Shown piece after piece: positions 15,557 through 24,372 of a stretch of 64,000 bases of DNA. Under the pieces are notes generated by a model. That model was not told the DNA's origin. It worked only from the letters and a program-made list of their open reading frames with translations, and ran no database searches. Location of the stretch: the NCBI RefSeq assembly GCF_030403505.1, contig NZ_JAUEMJ010000007.1:62001-126000 (forward strand), written 5' to 3'. Position numbers and translations under genes: made by a program. Source of the stretch: Glycomyces tritici. GTDB taxonomy: Bacteria; Actinomycetota; Actinomycetes; Mycobacteriales; Micromonosporaceae. Positions within the stretch are counted from its first letter, which is position 1. Each line of letters begins with the position of its first letter.

Positions 15557-17065
15557 CTACTGTTGCGCGGGCTGCTCCCGCAGCGCCCGGCCGACCGCCA
15601 CGGTCGCGAGGAGCACCAGCACCGCGGCGATGAGCGCCACGGTCCGCAGCCCGTCGGTGAACGCGGTCCTGGCGGCCTCCATGAGGGCGTCGCCCGTGGC
15701 GGCGGGCAGCTTCGCGGCGATGTGCGCGGCCTCGCCGAGCGTCTCGGCCTGGACCGGGGCGTCCGCCATCTCGCTGCGGTAGATCCCGGTCGCGAGCGAA
15801 CCCAGGAGCGCGACGCCCATCGCGCCGCCGAGCTCGTACGCGGTCTCGGAGATCGCCGACGCCGCGCCCGCCCGGTCGGCCGGGGCCGCGGCGAGGATCG
15901 CGTCGTTGGTCACGGTCTGCGCGAGGCCGGCCCCGATGCCGATCAAGATGGAGGCGACCACGACCACCAGCGCGCCCTGCTCGACGCCGACCAGCGACAT
16001 GCCCGCGAAGCCGGCCATCACGAACACCAGGCCGCCGATGATGGTGCGCACCATGCCGACCCGCTCCGAGAGCCGCACGGCGAACAGGCCCGCGACCACG
16101 GAGACCGCCATCTCGGGCAGGAGCAGCAGCCCCGCCTCCATGGGGGAGAAGCCGAGCACGAGCTGCAGGTACTGGGTGAGCAGGAACAGCGACGAGATCA
16201 TCGCGAACACGATCGTGAAGTTCGTGGCCAGCGAGGCGCTGAAGCGGCGCAGCCGGAACAGCCCCACGTCGATGAGCGGGTGCTCCAAGCGCAGCTGCCG
16301 TGCGATGAACGCCGCGCCGAACGCGAGGCCCGCGATGAGCGACACGACGGCCGTCCACGTCAGGCCGTGCTCGGCGATCGTCTTGACGCCGTAGACGAAC
16401 GGGAACATCGCCAGGAACGACAGGGCCACGCTCGGCAGGTCGATCCGGCCCGGGTTCGGGTCCTTCGACTCCGGCACGAGCAGCGGCGCGACGACCACGA
16501 CCGCGAGCGAGACCGGTGCGGCCATGAGGAACACCGAGCCCCACCAGAAGTGCTCCAGGAGCCAGCCGCCGATGATCGGCCCGGCGGCCGCGCCCGCGGA
16601 GAAGCCTGAGGCCCAGATCGCGATGGCGAACTTGCGCTGGCGGTCGTCGTGGAACAGGTTCCGCATGAGCGCCAGGGTGGTCGGCATGAGGGTCGCTCCG
16701 GCGAGGCCGAGCAGCGCCCGGGCGGCGATGAGCGCTTCGGCGGTCGGCGCGTAGGCGGCGAGGACGCTCGCGGCGGCGAACGCGGCCGAGCCGATGACGA
16801 GGAGCCTGCGGCGGCCCACGCGGTCGCCGAGGGTGCCCATGGTGACCAGGAGTCCGGCGAGCATGAACCCGTAGACGTCGACGATCCACAGGAGCTGGGA
16901 GCTGGTGGGCGCGAGGTCTTCGGACAGGAACGGCACGGCGAAGCCGAGCACGGTCATGTCGATCGAGATGAGCAGGACGGGGAGCACCAGCACGGCCAGC
17001 GCCCAGCCCTGTTTGGGGGTGATGCGGGCGCGGGGCTCCTGCGGTGCTCGAAGCGTAGCGGCCAT
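15557..17065 (-). CDS. MFS drug efflux transporter, DHA2 (14-helix) family
   Basis: 502 residues with about 14 membrane helices. It has the QacA/SmvA-type N terminus LISIDMTVLGFAVPFLSEDL, motif A GTLGDRVGRRRLLVIG after the second helix, and a later FAVRLSERVGMVRTIIG loop. Such proteins export lipophilic cations and antibiotics by proton antiport. The frame is open far upstream, but the ATG at 17065 (MAATLRAPQEPR) has an AAGAAAGAG purine tract at RBS distance. A divergent TetR gene and a 24-bp palindrome lie directly upstream, the classic layout of a ligand-induced efflux pair. Confidence 0.9.
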   Translation of the reverse strand: MAATLRAPQEPRARITPKQGWALAVLVLPVLLISIDMTVLGFAVPFLSEDLAPTSSQLLWIVDVYGFMLAGLLVTMGTLGDRVGRRRLLVIGSAAFAAASVLAAYAPTAEALIAARALLGLAGATLMPTTLALMRNLFHDDRQRKFAIAIWASGFSAGAAAGPIIGGWLLEHFWWGSVFLMAAPVSLAVVVVAPLLVPESKDPNPGRIDLPSVALSFLAMFPFVYGVKTIAEHGLTWTAVVSLIAGLAFGAAFIARQLRLEHPLIDVGLFRLRRFSASLATNFTIVFAMISSLFLLTQYLQLVLGFSPMEAGLLLLPEMAVSVVAGLFAVRLSERVGMVRTIIGGLVFVMAGFAGMSLVGVEQGALVVVVASILIGIGAGLAQTVTNDAILAAAPADRAGAASAISETAYELGGAMGVALLGSLATGIYRSEMADAPVQAETLGEAAHIAAKLPAATGDALMEAARTAFTDGLRTVALIAAVLVLLATVAVGRALREQPAQQ

Positions 17066-17156
17066 GGGTTTCACTCTTTCTTGACGTGAGCCGCGGCGCG
17101 GCTCGCGAGGCGGCATCCCCGGACACCGGGCGTGCCGGAGGCCGACACGCCCTTCG

Positions 17157-17180
17157 ACTGTACCGTCCGGACGGTACAGT
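17157..17180. promoter_or_regulatory. TetR operator: 24-bp perfect palindrome
   Basis: Half-site ACTGTACCGTCC is followed directly by its exact reverse complement. It lies 17 bp before the TetR start and 91 bp before the MFS start, so one bound regulator could close both divergent promoters. Length and perfection fit binding of two TetR dimers as seen for QacR. Confidence 0.85.
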
Positions 17181-17197
17181 TGGCATCTGGAGGAAAC

Positions 17198-17749
17198 ATG
17201 AAAGAGCCGGAGATCACCACCCGGGACCGCATTCTCAACGCGCTCCAGCGCATCCTCGTGGACCAGGGCTCCTCGGGCGTGACCTTGGAGAAGGTCGCCG
17301 CCGAGGCCGGCGTCTCCAAGGGCGGGCTGCTGTACCACTTCAAGTCCAAGTCCGAGCTGTACGACGGCCTGGCCCGCCGCCACCGCGCTGTGGAGGAGGC
17401 CAACATCGCCCAGGCCCGCGAACGCGGCGTCGTCGAGATGTTCCTGGAGGTCTCCTGGGTCGAGTCCGAGGAGTCGGCGGCCGGGCTCTGGGCGCTGCTC
17501 ACCGCATTGCGCGGCACCGGCGAGCTCTCCGAGCAGGCCCGGGCCGACGTGCTGTTCATCTTCAACGGCTGGCGCGACCTCATCCACGAGCAGGTCCCCG
17601 ACCCGGTGACCGCCGAGATCGTGCGCCTGGTCGGCGACGGCCTGTTCCTCTCGGCGCTCGCCGGCGCCCCGCTGCCGGATCGCGCGGTCGTCGAGCAGAT
17701 CCTTCGGCGCCTCAGCGGCGAGGCCGCGGAGCCCGATCCCGAAACCTGA
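17198..17749 (+). CDS. TetR family transcriptional repressor of the adjacent MFS pump
   Basis: 183 residues. The N-terminal HTH is typical: TRDRILNALQRILVDQGSSG, then LEKVAAEAGVSKGGLLYHFKSK (recognition helix GVSKGGLLYHF). The C-terminal ligand domain has no diagnostic residues. The ATG at 17198 has GGAGG 4-8 nt upstream; a longer frame starting at 17132 would place the operator inside the coding region and is not favoured. Divergence from the exporter with a shared palindrome implies autoregulation and pump control, relieved by a pump substrate. Confidence 0.88.
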   Translation: MKEPEITTRDRILNALQRILVDQGSSGVTLEKVAAEAGVSKGGLLYHFKSKSELYDGLARRHRAVEEANIAQARERGVVEMFLEVSWVESEESAAGLWALLTALRGTGELSEQARADVLFIFNGWRDLIHEQVPDPVTAEIVRLVGDGLFLSALAGAPLPDRAVVEQILRRLSGEAAEPDPET

Positions 17750-17755
17750 GCCGAC

Positions 17756-17761
17756 TAGTGT
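17756..17761 (+). promoter_or_regulatory. -10 element TAGTGT, leaderless NUDIX transcript
   Basis: TAGTGT lies 7 nt before the GTG at 17769 with no RBS. It decides against the alternative GTG at 17760, which would fall inside the -10 element. Confidence 0.4.
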
Positions 17762-17768
17762 GGCCCTC

Positions 17769-18323
17769 GTGCATGAGTACCGAGTCCTCGACAGCGAAAT
17801 CATCCACCGCGGCTGGGCCTACGACCTGACCGCCGAGACCATCGCGATGCCCGGAGGCGGCACCGCCAAGCGCGAATACCTCCAGCACGTCGGCGCGGTC
17901 GTCACCGTCCCGCTCGACGAGCAGGGGCGGGTCGGCCTGATCCGCCAGTTCCGGGTCCCGGCGAAGGAGCTCCTGTGGGAGCTCCCGGCGGGCCTGCGCG
18001 ACGTCGAAGGGGAGGACCCGGCCGTGGCCGCCCGCCGCGAGCTCGCCGAGGAGGCCGACCTCCTCGCCGCCGACCTCGTGAAGCTCGGCGAGTTCTACTC
18101 CACCCCGGGCATCTCGAGCGAGATGATCCACTACTACCTCGCCACCGGCCTGAGCCCCGTCCCCGAGGCCGACCTGCACGAGCGCACCGACGAGGAGACC
18201 CACATCGAGCTGGTGTGGTGGGACCTCGACAAGGCCATCGCCGCCGTCGCGGACGGGGAGATCCGCAACGGCGTCTGCGCGCTGGCGCTTACCCTTACGA
18301 AACTCCACCTCGACCGAAACTGA
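17769..18323 (+). CDS. NUDIX hydrolase, ADP-ribose pyrophosphatase type
   Basis: 184 residues (187 if GTG 17760 is used). The Nudix box runs PAGLRDVEGEDPAVAARREL then AEEADL, with the metal-binding REL-EE core intact; the usual Gly after EE is replaced by Asp in EEADL. The upstream MPGGGTAKREYLQHVGAVV and downstream FYSTPGISSEMIHYYLATGL match the ADP-ribose pyrophosphatase family (Rv1700 position, after pyrG). It would cleave ADP-ribose to AMP and ribose 5-phosphate. In most relatives it follows pyrG directly; here the MFS/TetR pair separates them. Confidence 0.85.
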   Translation: MHEYRVLDSEIIHRGWAYDLTAETIAMPGGGTAKREYLQHVGAVVTVPLDEQGRVGLIRQFRVPAKELLWELPAGLRDVEGEDPAVAARRELAEEADLLAADLVKLGEFYSTPGISSEMIHYYLATGLSPVPEADLHERTDEETHIELVWWDLDKAIAAVADGEIRNGVCALALTLTKLHLDRN

Positions 18324-18352
18324 CCCGCAACATCCAAGGCGCACGCTCACAT

Positions 18353-18380
18353 GGCCCGTCGCATCATGGTGCGACGGGCC
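18353..18380 (+). terminator. Hairpin after the NUDIX gene
   Basis: Perfect 11-bp stem GGCCCGTCGCA (18353-18363) with 18370-18380 and a 6-nt loop, 29 bp after the stop codon. There is no T tract, as is common for actinobacterial terminators. Confidence 0.6.
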
Positions 18381-18441
18381 GCCTTACGATCACGGCGACG
18401 ACGCCGTCCGAACCGCTGAACCCACAAGGAATGCGGGCTCC

Positions 18442-18463
18442 AGGACACCCGGCGTCCTAGACT
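18442..18463 (+). promoter_or_regulatory. Putative ald promoter with inverted repeat
   Basis: AGGAC (18442-18446) and GTCCT (18454-18458) form an inverted repeat that abuts TAGACT (18458-18463), a -10-like hexamer 59 nt before the chosen ald start. No good -35 is visible. The repeat could be an operator site. Confidence 0.35.
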
Positions 18464-18522
18464 GCCCGTGCGGGATGCCGACCGGCCCCGAACTGGCACA
18501 ACGCTTCGGAAGGAACCCGCAC

Positions 18523-19644
18523 GTGAAAGTCGCCGTCCCCCGCGAGATCAAGAACAACGAGTACCGCGTCGCCCTCACCCCCGCCGGGGTCCACGAACTG
18601 GTCGCCGCCGGCCACGACGTCTTCATCGAGACCGGCGCCGGCCTCGGCTCGGCGATCACCGACGCCGACTACCGCACCGCCGGGGCCCTCATCTACCCCG
18701 ACGCCGAATCGACCTGGGACGCAGGCGATCTCGTCCTCAAGGTCAAGGAGCCGATCCAGGCGGAGTTCCACCGGATGCGGCCCGGCCAGACCCTCTTCAC
18801 CTACCTCCACCTCGCCGCGGGCCCCGAGTGCACCGACGCGCTGCTGGAGCACCACGTCACCGGCATCGCCTACGAGACCGTGCAGACCGCCGACGGCCGC
18901 CTGCCGCTCCTGGCGCCCATGAGCGAAGTGGCCGGGCGCCTCGCCGTCCAGGCCGGCGCCTACCACTTGCAACGCCCCGAAGGCGGCCGCGGCACCCTCA
19001 TGGGCGGCGTCCCCGGGACCGCGCCCGCGCGCGTGGTCATCATCGGCGCGGGCGTCTCGGGGATGAACGCCGCCGCCATCGCCGTCGGGATGCGCGCCGA
19101 CGTCGAGCTCCTCGACCTCAACGTCGACCGGCTCCACGTCGCCGACGACCTCTACCAGGGCCGTCTGCGCACCATCGTCTCCAACCGCTTCGAGGTCAAG
19201 CGCGCCTGCAGCGAGGCCGACCTCGTCATCGGCGCAGTCCTCGTCCCGGGCGCCAAGGCCCCCACCGTGGTCGACGACGACGTGCTCGCCGAGATGAAGG
19301 ACGGCGCGGTCCTCGTCGACATCGCCATCGACCAGGGCGGCTGCTTCGCGCACTCCAAAGCCACCACCCACGACGACCCCACGTTCACCCACGCGGGCAA
19401 ACTCTTCTACTGCGTCGCGAACATGCCCGGGGCCGTGCCGAACACCTCGACGTACGCGCTGACGAACGCCACGCTCCCGTACGTCATGAAGCTCGCCAAC
19501 CTCGGCTGGGCCGCGGCCCTCAAAGCCGACCCGGCCCTCGCGCGCGGTCTCAACACCTACGCCGGGCAGGTCGTCAACGAACCCGTCGCGATCACGCATC
19601 ACCTGCCGCTCATGCCGATCGCGCAGGTGCTCGCGGAGAACTGA
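18523..19644 (+). CDS. ald: L-alanine dehydrogenase
   Basis: 373 residues, the usual length (about 371). MKVAVPREIKNNEYRVALTP is the substrate-binding N terminus; VLKVKEP holds the pyruvate-binding Lys and FTYLHLAA the active-site His; VVIIGAGVSGMNAAAIAVGM is the NAD-binding glycine loop; DQGGCFAHSKATTHDDPTF and MPGAVPNTSTYALTNATLPY close the family pattern. It interconverts alanine with pyruvate and ammonium. GTG 18523 has GGAAGGAA at good spacing; an ATG 16 codons earlier is less likely. It lies between the NUDIX gene and parA, where many actinobacteria also carry xerD. Confidence 0.95.
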   Translation: MKVAVPREIKNNEYRVALTPAGVHELVAAGHDVFIETGAGLGSAITDADYRTAGALIYPDAESTWDAGDLVLKVKEPIQAEFHRMRPGQTLFTYLHLAAGPECTDALLEHHVTGIAYETVQTADGRLPLLAPMSEVAGRLAVQAGAYHLQRPEGGRGTLMGGVPGTAPARVVIIGAGVSGMNAAAIAVGMRADVELLDLNVDRLHVADDLYQGRLRTIVSNRFEVKRACSEADLVIGAVLVPGAKAPTVVDDDVLAEMKDGAVLVDIAIDQGGCFAHSKATTHDDPTFTHAGKLFYCVANMPGAVPNTSTYALTNATLPYVMKLANLGWAAALKADPALARGLNTYAGQVVNEPVAITHHLPLMPIAQVLAEN

Positions 19645-19815
19645 CGTCCCAACAGGACTCGGGCCCCACTCTGCACAGCGGGCGATCTCACGCCGGGTGC
19701 CTCGGAGTCTCCCAAGCCGTCGACAGCCTCGATACACTGACGTACAGTCGCTAAGACAGGCAATGGTGAGACGCCCGGCACCCGGTGTCGACCTCGCACC
19801 CGGAGGCGCGAAGAA

Positions 19816-20742
19816 ATGAGCAGTGTGGACAGCAACGACAAATGGGCGGCCCTGCGAGGCGCCGCGCAGATGCCTCCCGCTGACGGCACGGAGGACCTGA
19901 CCTCGCCCGACCCGGAGTCGTACACCAACAAGCGCGAGATCCCCCAGCCCCAACCCCTGGAGCGCCACGGCCCGGCCCGCGTCATCGCCATGGCCAACCA
20001 GAAGGGCGGGGTCGGCAAGACCACCACGACCATCAACCTCGGTGCGGCCCTTGCCGAGTACGGCCGCAAGGTCCTCATGGTCGACTTCGACCCGCAGGGC
20101 GCGCTCTCGGTCGGCTTCGGCACCAACCCCCACACCCTCGACCTGACGGTCTACAACCTCCTCATGCAGGACGACGTCGACATCGACGACGTCATGGTCA
20201 AGACGAACGTCGCGGGCCTGCGCCTCCTCCCGGCCAACATCGACCTCTCGGCCGCCGAGATCCAGCTCGTCAACGAAGTCGCCCGCGAGCAGACCCTCGC
20301 CCGCGTCCTGCGGCCGGTCATCCCCGACTTCGACTACATCCTCATCGACTGCCAGCCCTCCCTGGGGCTCTTGACGATCAACGCGCTCACCGCCGCGCAC
20401 TCCGTGCTCGTCCCGCTCGAGTGCGAGTTCTTCTCGCTGCGCGGCGTCGCCCTCCTCCTCGACACCGTCGACAAGGTCCGCGAGCGCCTCAACTACGACC
20501 TCGAACTCGACGGCATCCTCGCGACCATGTACGACTCGCGCACCACGCACTCGCGCCAGGTGCTCCAGCGCGTCGTGGAAGCCTTCGGCGACAAGGTGTT
20601 CTCCACCGTCATCACCCGCACGGTCCGCTTCCCCGAGACCACCGTCGCCGGCGAGCCCATCACCACCTGGGCCCCCGCCTCCTCCGGCGCCCGCGCCTAC
20701 CGCCAACTCGCCCGAGAGCTGATCGCCGCAACGGATAAATAG
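19816..20742 (+). CDS. parA: ParA family chromosome-partitioning ATPase
   Basis: 308 residues. A disordered polar N-terminal stretch of about 50 residues precedes the deviant Walker A KGGVGKTTTT starting at 63. VLMVDFDPQGALSVGFG and YILIDCQPSLGLLTINAL follow. This is the Soj-like protein that sits directly upstream of scpAB in actinobacteria (Rv1708 type), distinct from the origin-proximal parAB pair; no parB is present here. RBS GGAGGCG lies about 8 nt before the ATG. The 171-bp gap upstream contains ACTGACGTACAGT, a nearly palindromic element with a TACAGT -10-like core. Confidence 0.9.
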   Translation: MSSVDSNDKWAALRGAAQMPPADGTEDLTSPDPESYTNKREIPQPQPLERHGPARVIAMANQKGGVGKTTTTINLGAALAEYGRKVLMVDFDPQGALSVGFGTNPHTLDLTVYNLLMQDDVDIDDVMVKTNVAGLRLLPANIDLSAAEIQLVNEVAREQTLARVLRPVIPDFDYILIDCQPSLGLLTINALTAAHSVLVPLECEFFSLRGVALLLDTVDKVRERLNYDLELDGILATMYDSRTTHSRQVLQRVVEAFGDKVFSTVITRTVRFPETTVAGEPITTWAPASSGARAYRQLARELIAATDK

Positions 20743-20806
20743 GGTGCCGAAGTCCTTACGCCCCATGAAACCCGGAGTTCACCCCGTAGTGGCCCTGGCG
20801 CCCGTC

Positions 20807-20812
20807 TAAGCT
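20807..20812 (+). promoter_or_regulatory. -10 element TAAGCT, leaderless scpA start
   Basis: TAAGCT is 7 nt before the GTG at 20820 and no RBS is present. It matches the spacing found upstream of recN and the MraY-like gene. Confidence 0.5.
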
Positions 20813-20819
20813 GGCGTGC

Positions 20820-21695
20820 GTGACCGACCAGCAGCCGCCCCAGCTCCCGACCCAGCGGGAGGGCGAACCGGAGGAGGCCGAGACCGGCTTCCACGTCCGG
20901 CTCGCCAATTTCGAGGGCCCGTTCGACCTGCTGCTCCAGCTCATCGGCAAGCACAAGCTCGACGTCACCGAACTCGCCCTCCACCAGGTCGCCTCCGAGT
21001 TCATCACCTACGTCACCGGCCTCGACGACGCCTGGAACCTCGAGGAGACCTCCGAGTTCCTCCTCATCGCCGCCACCCTCCTCGACCTCAAGACCGCCCG
21101 GCTCCTGCCCGGCACCGTCGTCGACGACGAAGAGGACCTCGCCCTCCTCGAGGCCCGCGACCTCCTCTTCGCCCGCCTCCTGCAGTACAAGGCCTACAAG
21201 GAAGCCGCCGGCGCCATCGCGATGTTCGTCGAGTCCGCCGCGACCCGCATCCCCCGCAACGTCGGCCTCGAAGAGCGCTACAAAGGCCTGCTCCCCGAAC
21301 TCGTCCTCGACCTCACCCCCGAGGAGTTCGCCGCCCTGGCGGGCAAGGCGATGCAACCCAAACCGCCCCCCACCGTCGGCACCGGCCACATCCACATGCA
21401 GCGCGTCTCCGTGCGCGAGCACGCCGTCATCATCTCCCGCCGCCTCCAGCGCGTCCAGACCGCGACCTTCCGGGCCCTCACCTCCGACTGCGAATCCCAC
21501 CTCGAAGTCGTCGCCCGGTTCCTCGCCCTCCTCGAGCTCTACCGCGAAGCCCTCGTCGGCTTCGAGCAGATGCAGGCCCTCGGCGAACTCACCGTCCGCT
21601 GGCTCGGCGGGAACGTCACCGAGATCGACGTCGACGAGTACGCGGGAGCACCCGCAGAACCGCAAGCACCACCGGGGGAGGAACCGAGCACATGA
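20820..21695 (+). CDS. scpA: Segregation and condensation protein ScpA
   Basis: 291 residues. The kleisin N-terminal domain FHVRLANFEGPFDLLLQLIGKHKLDVTEL is diagnostic; FLLIAATLLDLKTARLLP follows; the C-terminal winged helix lies around 205-270 (VSVREHAVIISRRLQ onward). ScpA bridges the SMC heads and recruits ScpB for chromosome condensation. Its stop overlaps the scpB start by four bases (ATGA). The proline- and acid-rich tail after about 270 is not conserved. Confidence 0.94.
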   Translation: MTDQQPPQLPTQREGEPEEAETGFHVRLANFEGPFDLLLQLIGKHKLDVTELALHQVASEFITYVTGLDDAWNLEETSEFLLIAATLLDLKTARLLPGTVVDDEEDLALLEARDLLFARLLQYKAYKEAAGAIAMFVESAATRIPRNVGLEERYKGLLPELVLDLTPEEFAALAGKAMQPKPPPTVGTGHIHMQRVSVREHAVIISRRLQRVQTATFRALTSDCESHLEVVARFLALLELYREALVGFEQMQALGELTVRWLGGNVTEIDVDEYAGAPAEPQAPPGEEPST

Positions 21696-22450
21696 CCGAG
21701 CACCTGGGAGAGTCCCTCGAACACGACCTGGCGACCTGGAAGATGCCCGGCGCGCGCCAAGAGGCCGCGCCGCTGCGGCCCGACACGCCCGCCGACGAAC
21801 CGGTCGCCGAAGGCGACGAGTACGCCGCCGCGCTGGCCGCCGCCCCCGCCCCCGCGGCATCGGACGAAGAACCCGAGGTCACGGCCGTCAGCCCCGTCCC
21901 CGACGACGTCGACCTCGGCGCCGTCCTGGAGGCGATCCTCATGATCGCCGAAGAACCGCTGAGCGAGGAGTTCCTCTCCTCGGTATTGGAGCGGCCACGT
22001 TCACAGGTGCGCGAGCAACTGGGTCGACTCAGCGCCGAATACACTGGTGACGGACGCGGATTCGATCTGCGTCGCCAAGCCGGCGGCTGGCGCTTCTACA
22101 CCCGGGCGGACTACGCCCAGTACGTGGAGCGTTTCGTCACCGACGGCGCCTCCGCCCGCCTCACCAAGGCGGCACTGGAGACGCTCGCCGTGGTGGCCTA
22201 CAGGCAGCCGGTCACCCGCGGCCGCATCTCGGCCATCCGGGGCGTGAACTGCGACGGCGTCATGCGCACGCTCGTCGCGCGCGGCCTGGTCGAGGAGTGC
22301 GGGACCGACCCGGACTCGACGGCGACGCTCTACCGCACCACCACCCTGTTCTTGGAGAAGATCGGACTGGACACGGTCGCACAGCTCCCCGAGCTGGCCC
22401 CGTTCCTACCGGACGACGTGACGGATATCGAGGAAGATGAACAACGCTGA
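21692..22450 (+). CDS. scpB: Segregation and condensation protein ScpB
   Basis: 252 residues. An Ala/Pro/Glu-rich N-terminal extension of about 75 residues comes before the two winged-helix domains (LGAVLEAILMIAEEPLSEEFL and TKAALETLAVVAYRQPVTRGRISAIRGVN). It binds ScpA as a dimer in the SMC complex. The ATGA overlap with scpA suggests coupled translation, and the 3' end overlaps the next gene by 14 bp. Confidence 0.94.
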   Translation: MTEHLGESLEHDLATWKMPGARQEAAPLRPDTPADEPVAEGDEYAAALAAAPAPAASDEEPEVTAVSPVPDDVDLGAVLEAILMIAEEPLSEEFLSSVLERPRSQVREQLGRLSAEYTGDGRGFDLRRQAGGWRFYTRADYAQYVERFVTDGASARLTKAALETLAVVAYRQPVTRGRISAIRGVNCDGVMRTLVARGLVEECGTDPDSTATLYRTTTLFLEKIGLDTVAQLPELAPFLPDDVTDIEEDEQR

Positions 22451-23174
22451 CGAAGAGGGCATCCGCCTGCAGAAAGTCCTGTCGCAGGCCGGGATCGCCT
22501 CCCGCCGTGCCGCAGAGGACCTGATCACCCGCGGCAAGGTGAAGGTCAACGGCGAGCGCGCCCACCTGGGCCAGCGCGTGGACACGTCCAAGGACGTCAT
22601 CCACGTCTCCGGCAAGCGGGTCATGACCGACGTCGACAAGGTGTACTTCGCGATCAACAAGCCGCGCGGCATCGTCTCGACCATGGAGGACGAGGAGGGC
22701 CGCCGCTGCCTCGCCGAGTTTGCCAAAGGCATCGACCAGCGCGTCTTCCACGTGGGCCGGCTCGACACCGACTCCGAGGGCCTCCTGCTGCTCACCAACG
22801 ACGGGGAACTCGCCAACCGCATCATGCACCCCTCGCACGGCCTGCCGAAGGTCTACCGGGCCCAGGTCGCCGGGATCATGGACCGCGCCACCTGGAACAA
22901 GCTGCTCAAGGGCATCGAGCTCGACGACGGCATCGCGAAGGCCGACAAGCTCAAGATCATCGACGAGCACGCCGGCCAGTCGTTGATCGAGATCACCATC
23001 CACGAGGGCCGCAAGCACATTGTGAGGCGGCTCATGGACGAGGCCGGCCACCACGTCTCGCGCCTCGTGCGCACCGAGATGGGCCCGGTCAAGCTGCGCA
23101 ACCTCAAGCCGGGGACGCTCCGCAGGCTCACCCCGAACGAGGTGGGGGAGCTGTACCGCGAGGTCGGACTCTAG
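22437..23174 (+). CDS. rluB: rRNA pseudouridine synthase, RluB/RsuA family
   Basis: 245 residues. S4 domain at the N terminus (IRLQKVLSQAGIASRRAAED, GKVKVNGERAHLG), then the catalytic domain with NKPRGIVSTM and the active-site Asp in VGRLDTDSEGLLLLTNDG. It converts a uridine of 23S (RluB) or 16S (RsuA) rRNA to pseudouridine; the position after scpB is the conserved Rv1711 position. The ATG lies inside the scpB end; GAGGAAG directly abuts it, so initiation probably relies on coupling. Confidence 0.9.
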   Translation: MNNADEEGIRLQKVLSQAGIASRRAAEDLITRGKVKVNGERAHLGQRVDTSKDVIHVSGKRVMTDVDKVYFAINKPRGIVSTMEDEEGRRCLAEFAKGIDQRVFHVGRLDTDSEGLLLLTNDGELANRIMHPSHGLPKVYRAQVAGIMDRATWNKLLKGIELDDGIAKADKLKIIDEHAGQSLIEITIHEGRKHIVRRLMDEAGHHVSRLVRTEMGPVKLRNLKPGTLRRLTPNEVGELYREVGL

Positions 23175-23206
23175 CTGGCTGTACTGACGGAAGCACATGG
23201 CCCGGT

Positions 23207-23212
23207 TAGGGT
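23207..23212 (+). promoter_or_regulatory. -10 element TAGGGT, leaderless start of the YccF-like gene
   Basis: TAGGGT lies 6 nt before the ATG at 23219 and no RBS is present. Confidence 0.45.
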
Positions 23213-23218
23213 TCGGGC

Positions 23219-23593
23219 ATGTCAACGATTCTGAACGTGATCTGGTTCGTGCTGGCCGGGCTCTGGCTCGCGATCGGCTACTTCTTCACGGGTCTGCTCT
23301 TCTGCATCTTCATCGTGACCATCCCGTTCGGCATCGCGAACATGCGCCTGGCCGGGTACGTGCTGTGGCCGTTCGGGCGGACCGTCGTCTACGACCGGGA
23401 CGCCGGCTGCTTCTCGCTCCTGGGCAACGTCCTGTGGCTGATCCTGTTCGGCTGGGAGCTCGCGCTGGCGCACCTCGTCACCGGGTTCCTCCAGGCGATC
23501 ACGATCATCGGCATCCCGCTCGCGGTGGCGAACTGGAAGATGATCCCGATGGCGCTGTGGCCGATGGGCGCGCGAGTCATCGAGAAGCGCTGA
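23219..23593 (+). CDS. YccF domain-containing inner membrane protein
   Basis: 124 residues, two copies of the YccF hallmark: IWFVLAGLWLAIGYFFTGL followed by TIPFGIANMRLAGYVLWPFGR, and VLWLILFGWELALAHLVTG followed by IIGIPLAVANWKMIPMALWP. About four membrane helices. The function of YccF is unknown. It is inserted between the pseudouridine synthase and cmk, which are usually adjacent, and carries its own promoter element. Confidence 0.85.
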   Translation: MSTILNVIWFVLAGLWLAIGYFFTGLLFCIFIVTIPFGIANMRLAGYVLWPFGRTVVYDRDAGCFSLLGNVLWLILFGWELALAHLVTGFLQAITIIGIPLAVANWKMIPMALWPMGARVIEKR

Positions 23594-23611
23594 TCCGGCG
23601 AGTCCCCAATA

Positions 23612-23633
23612 GTGAGGTCATTCCACACCTCAC
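23612..23633 (+). promoter_or_regulatory. Inverted repeat GTGAGGT-N8-ACCTCAC before cmk
   Basis: Seven-base perfect arms (23612-23618 and 23627-23633) lie 19 bp after the YccF stop and 62 bp before cmk. It could be a weak terminator for the YccF gene or an operator; a TATAAC hexamer just downstream (near 23639) could be a cmk -10. Confidence 0.35.
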
Positions 23634-23694
23634 CAGGTATAACCGGGCATGATGTAGGTTTGCTTGGTTTGCAGTTGAAGAACGGAGCGCGACA

Positions 23695-24372
23695 GTGCCT
23701 GAGCAGAAGAGCGGACCGGTCGTCGCGATCGACGGCCCGTCCGGGGCCGGGAAGTCGACCGTGGCCAAGACTTTGGCGACCGCGATCGACGCCGCGTACC
23801 TCGACACCGGCGCCATGTACCGCGCCGCGACGCTGGCGGTCCTCAACGCCGGCGTCGACCCCTCGCAGACCGCACTGGTCACCAAGACCGTGAAGAACGC
23901 GAAGCTCGAGTTCGGGACCACCCCCGAAGACCCGTTCACCCGCGTCGACGGCGAGGACGCCGACCTGGCGATCCGCGGCGACGAGGTGACGAAGGCGGTC
24001 TCGGCGGTGGCCGGGAACAAGTCGGTGCGGAAGCACCTCATCGACGAGCAGCGGCGGATCATCGCCGACGCCAAGGCGGGCATCGTGGTCGAAGGCCGCG
24101 ACATCGTCTCGGTGGTCGCTCCCGACGCCGACGTGAAGGTCTACCTGACCGCCGACCCGGTGGAGCGCGCCAAGCGGCGCGCCGCCGAGAACGGCGCCGA
24201 CGCGAACACCACCGCGAAGGACATCGAACGGCGGGACACCGCCGACTCGAAGACCACCAGACCCCTGGAGGCTCCGGAAGGGGCCGTGGTGATCGACTCC
24301 ACGACGCTGCCGATCGTGGAGGTAGTGGCCAAGATTCTGGCCTTGCTGAGCAACAGGGAAATTGATGACTGA
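23695..24372 (+). CDS. cmk: Cytidylate kinase
   Basis: 225 residues. P-loop GPSGAGKST at 14-22, then the CMP-binding [13 protein letters not shown] and [23 protein letters not shown]. The [18 protein letters not shown] segment gives the lid and the Arg/Asp residues that bind the phosphates. It phosphorylates CMP and dCMP. GTG 23695 is preceded by a weak GGAGCG. The stop overlaps the der start by eight bases. Confidence 0.95.
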   Translation: MPEQKSGPVVAIDGPSGAGKSTVAKTLATAIDAAYLDTGAMYRAATLAVLNAGVDPSQTALVTKTVKNAKLEFGTTPEDPFTRVDGEDADLAIRGDEVTKAVSAVAGNKSVRKHLIDEQRRIIADAKAGIVVEGRDIVSVVAPDADVKVYLTADPVERAKRRAAENGADANTTAKDIERRDTADSKTTRPLEAPEGAVVIDSTTLPIVEVVAKILALLSNREIDD

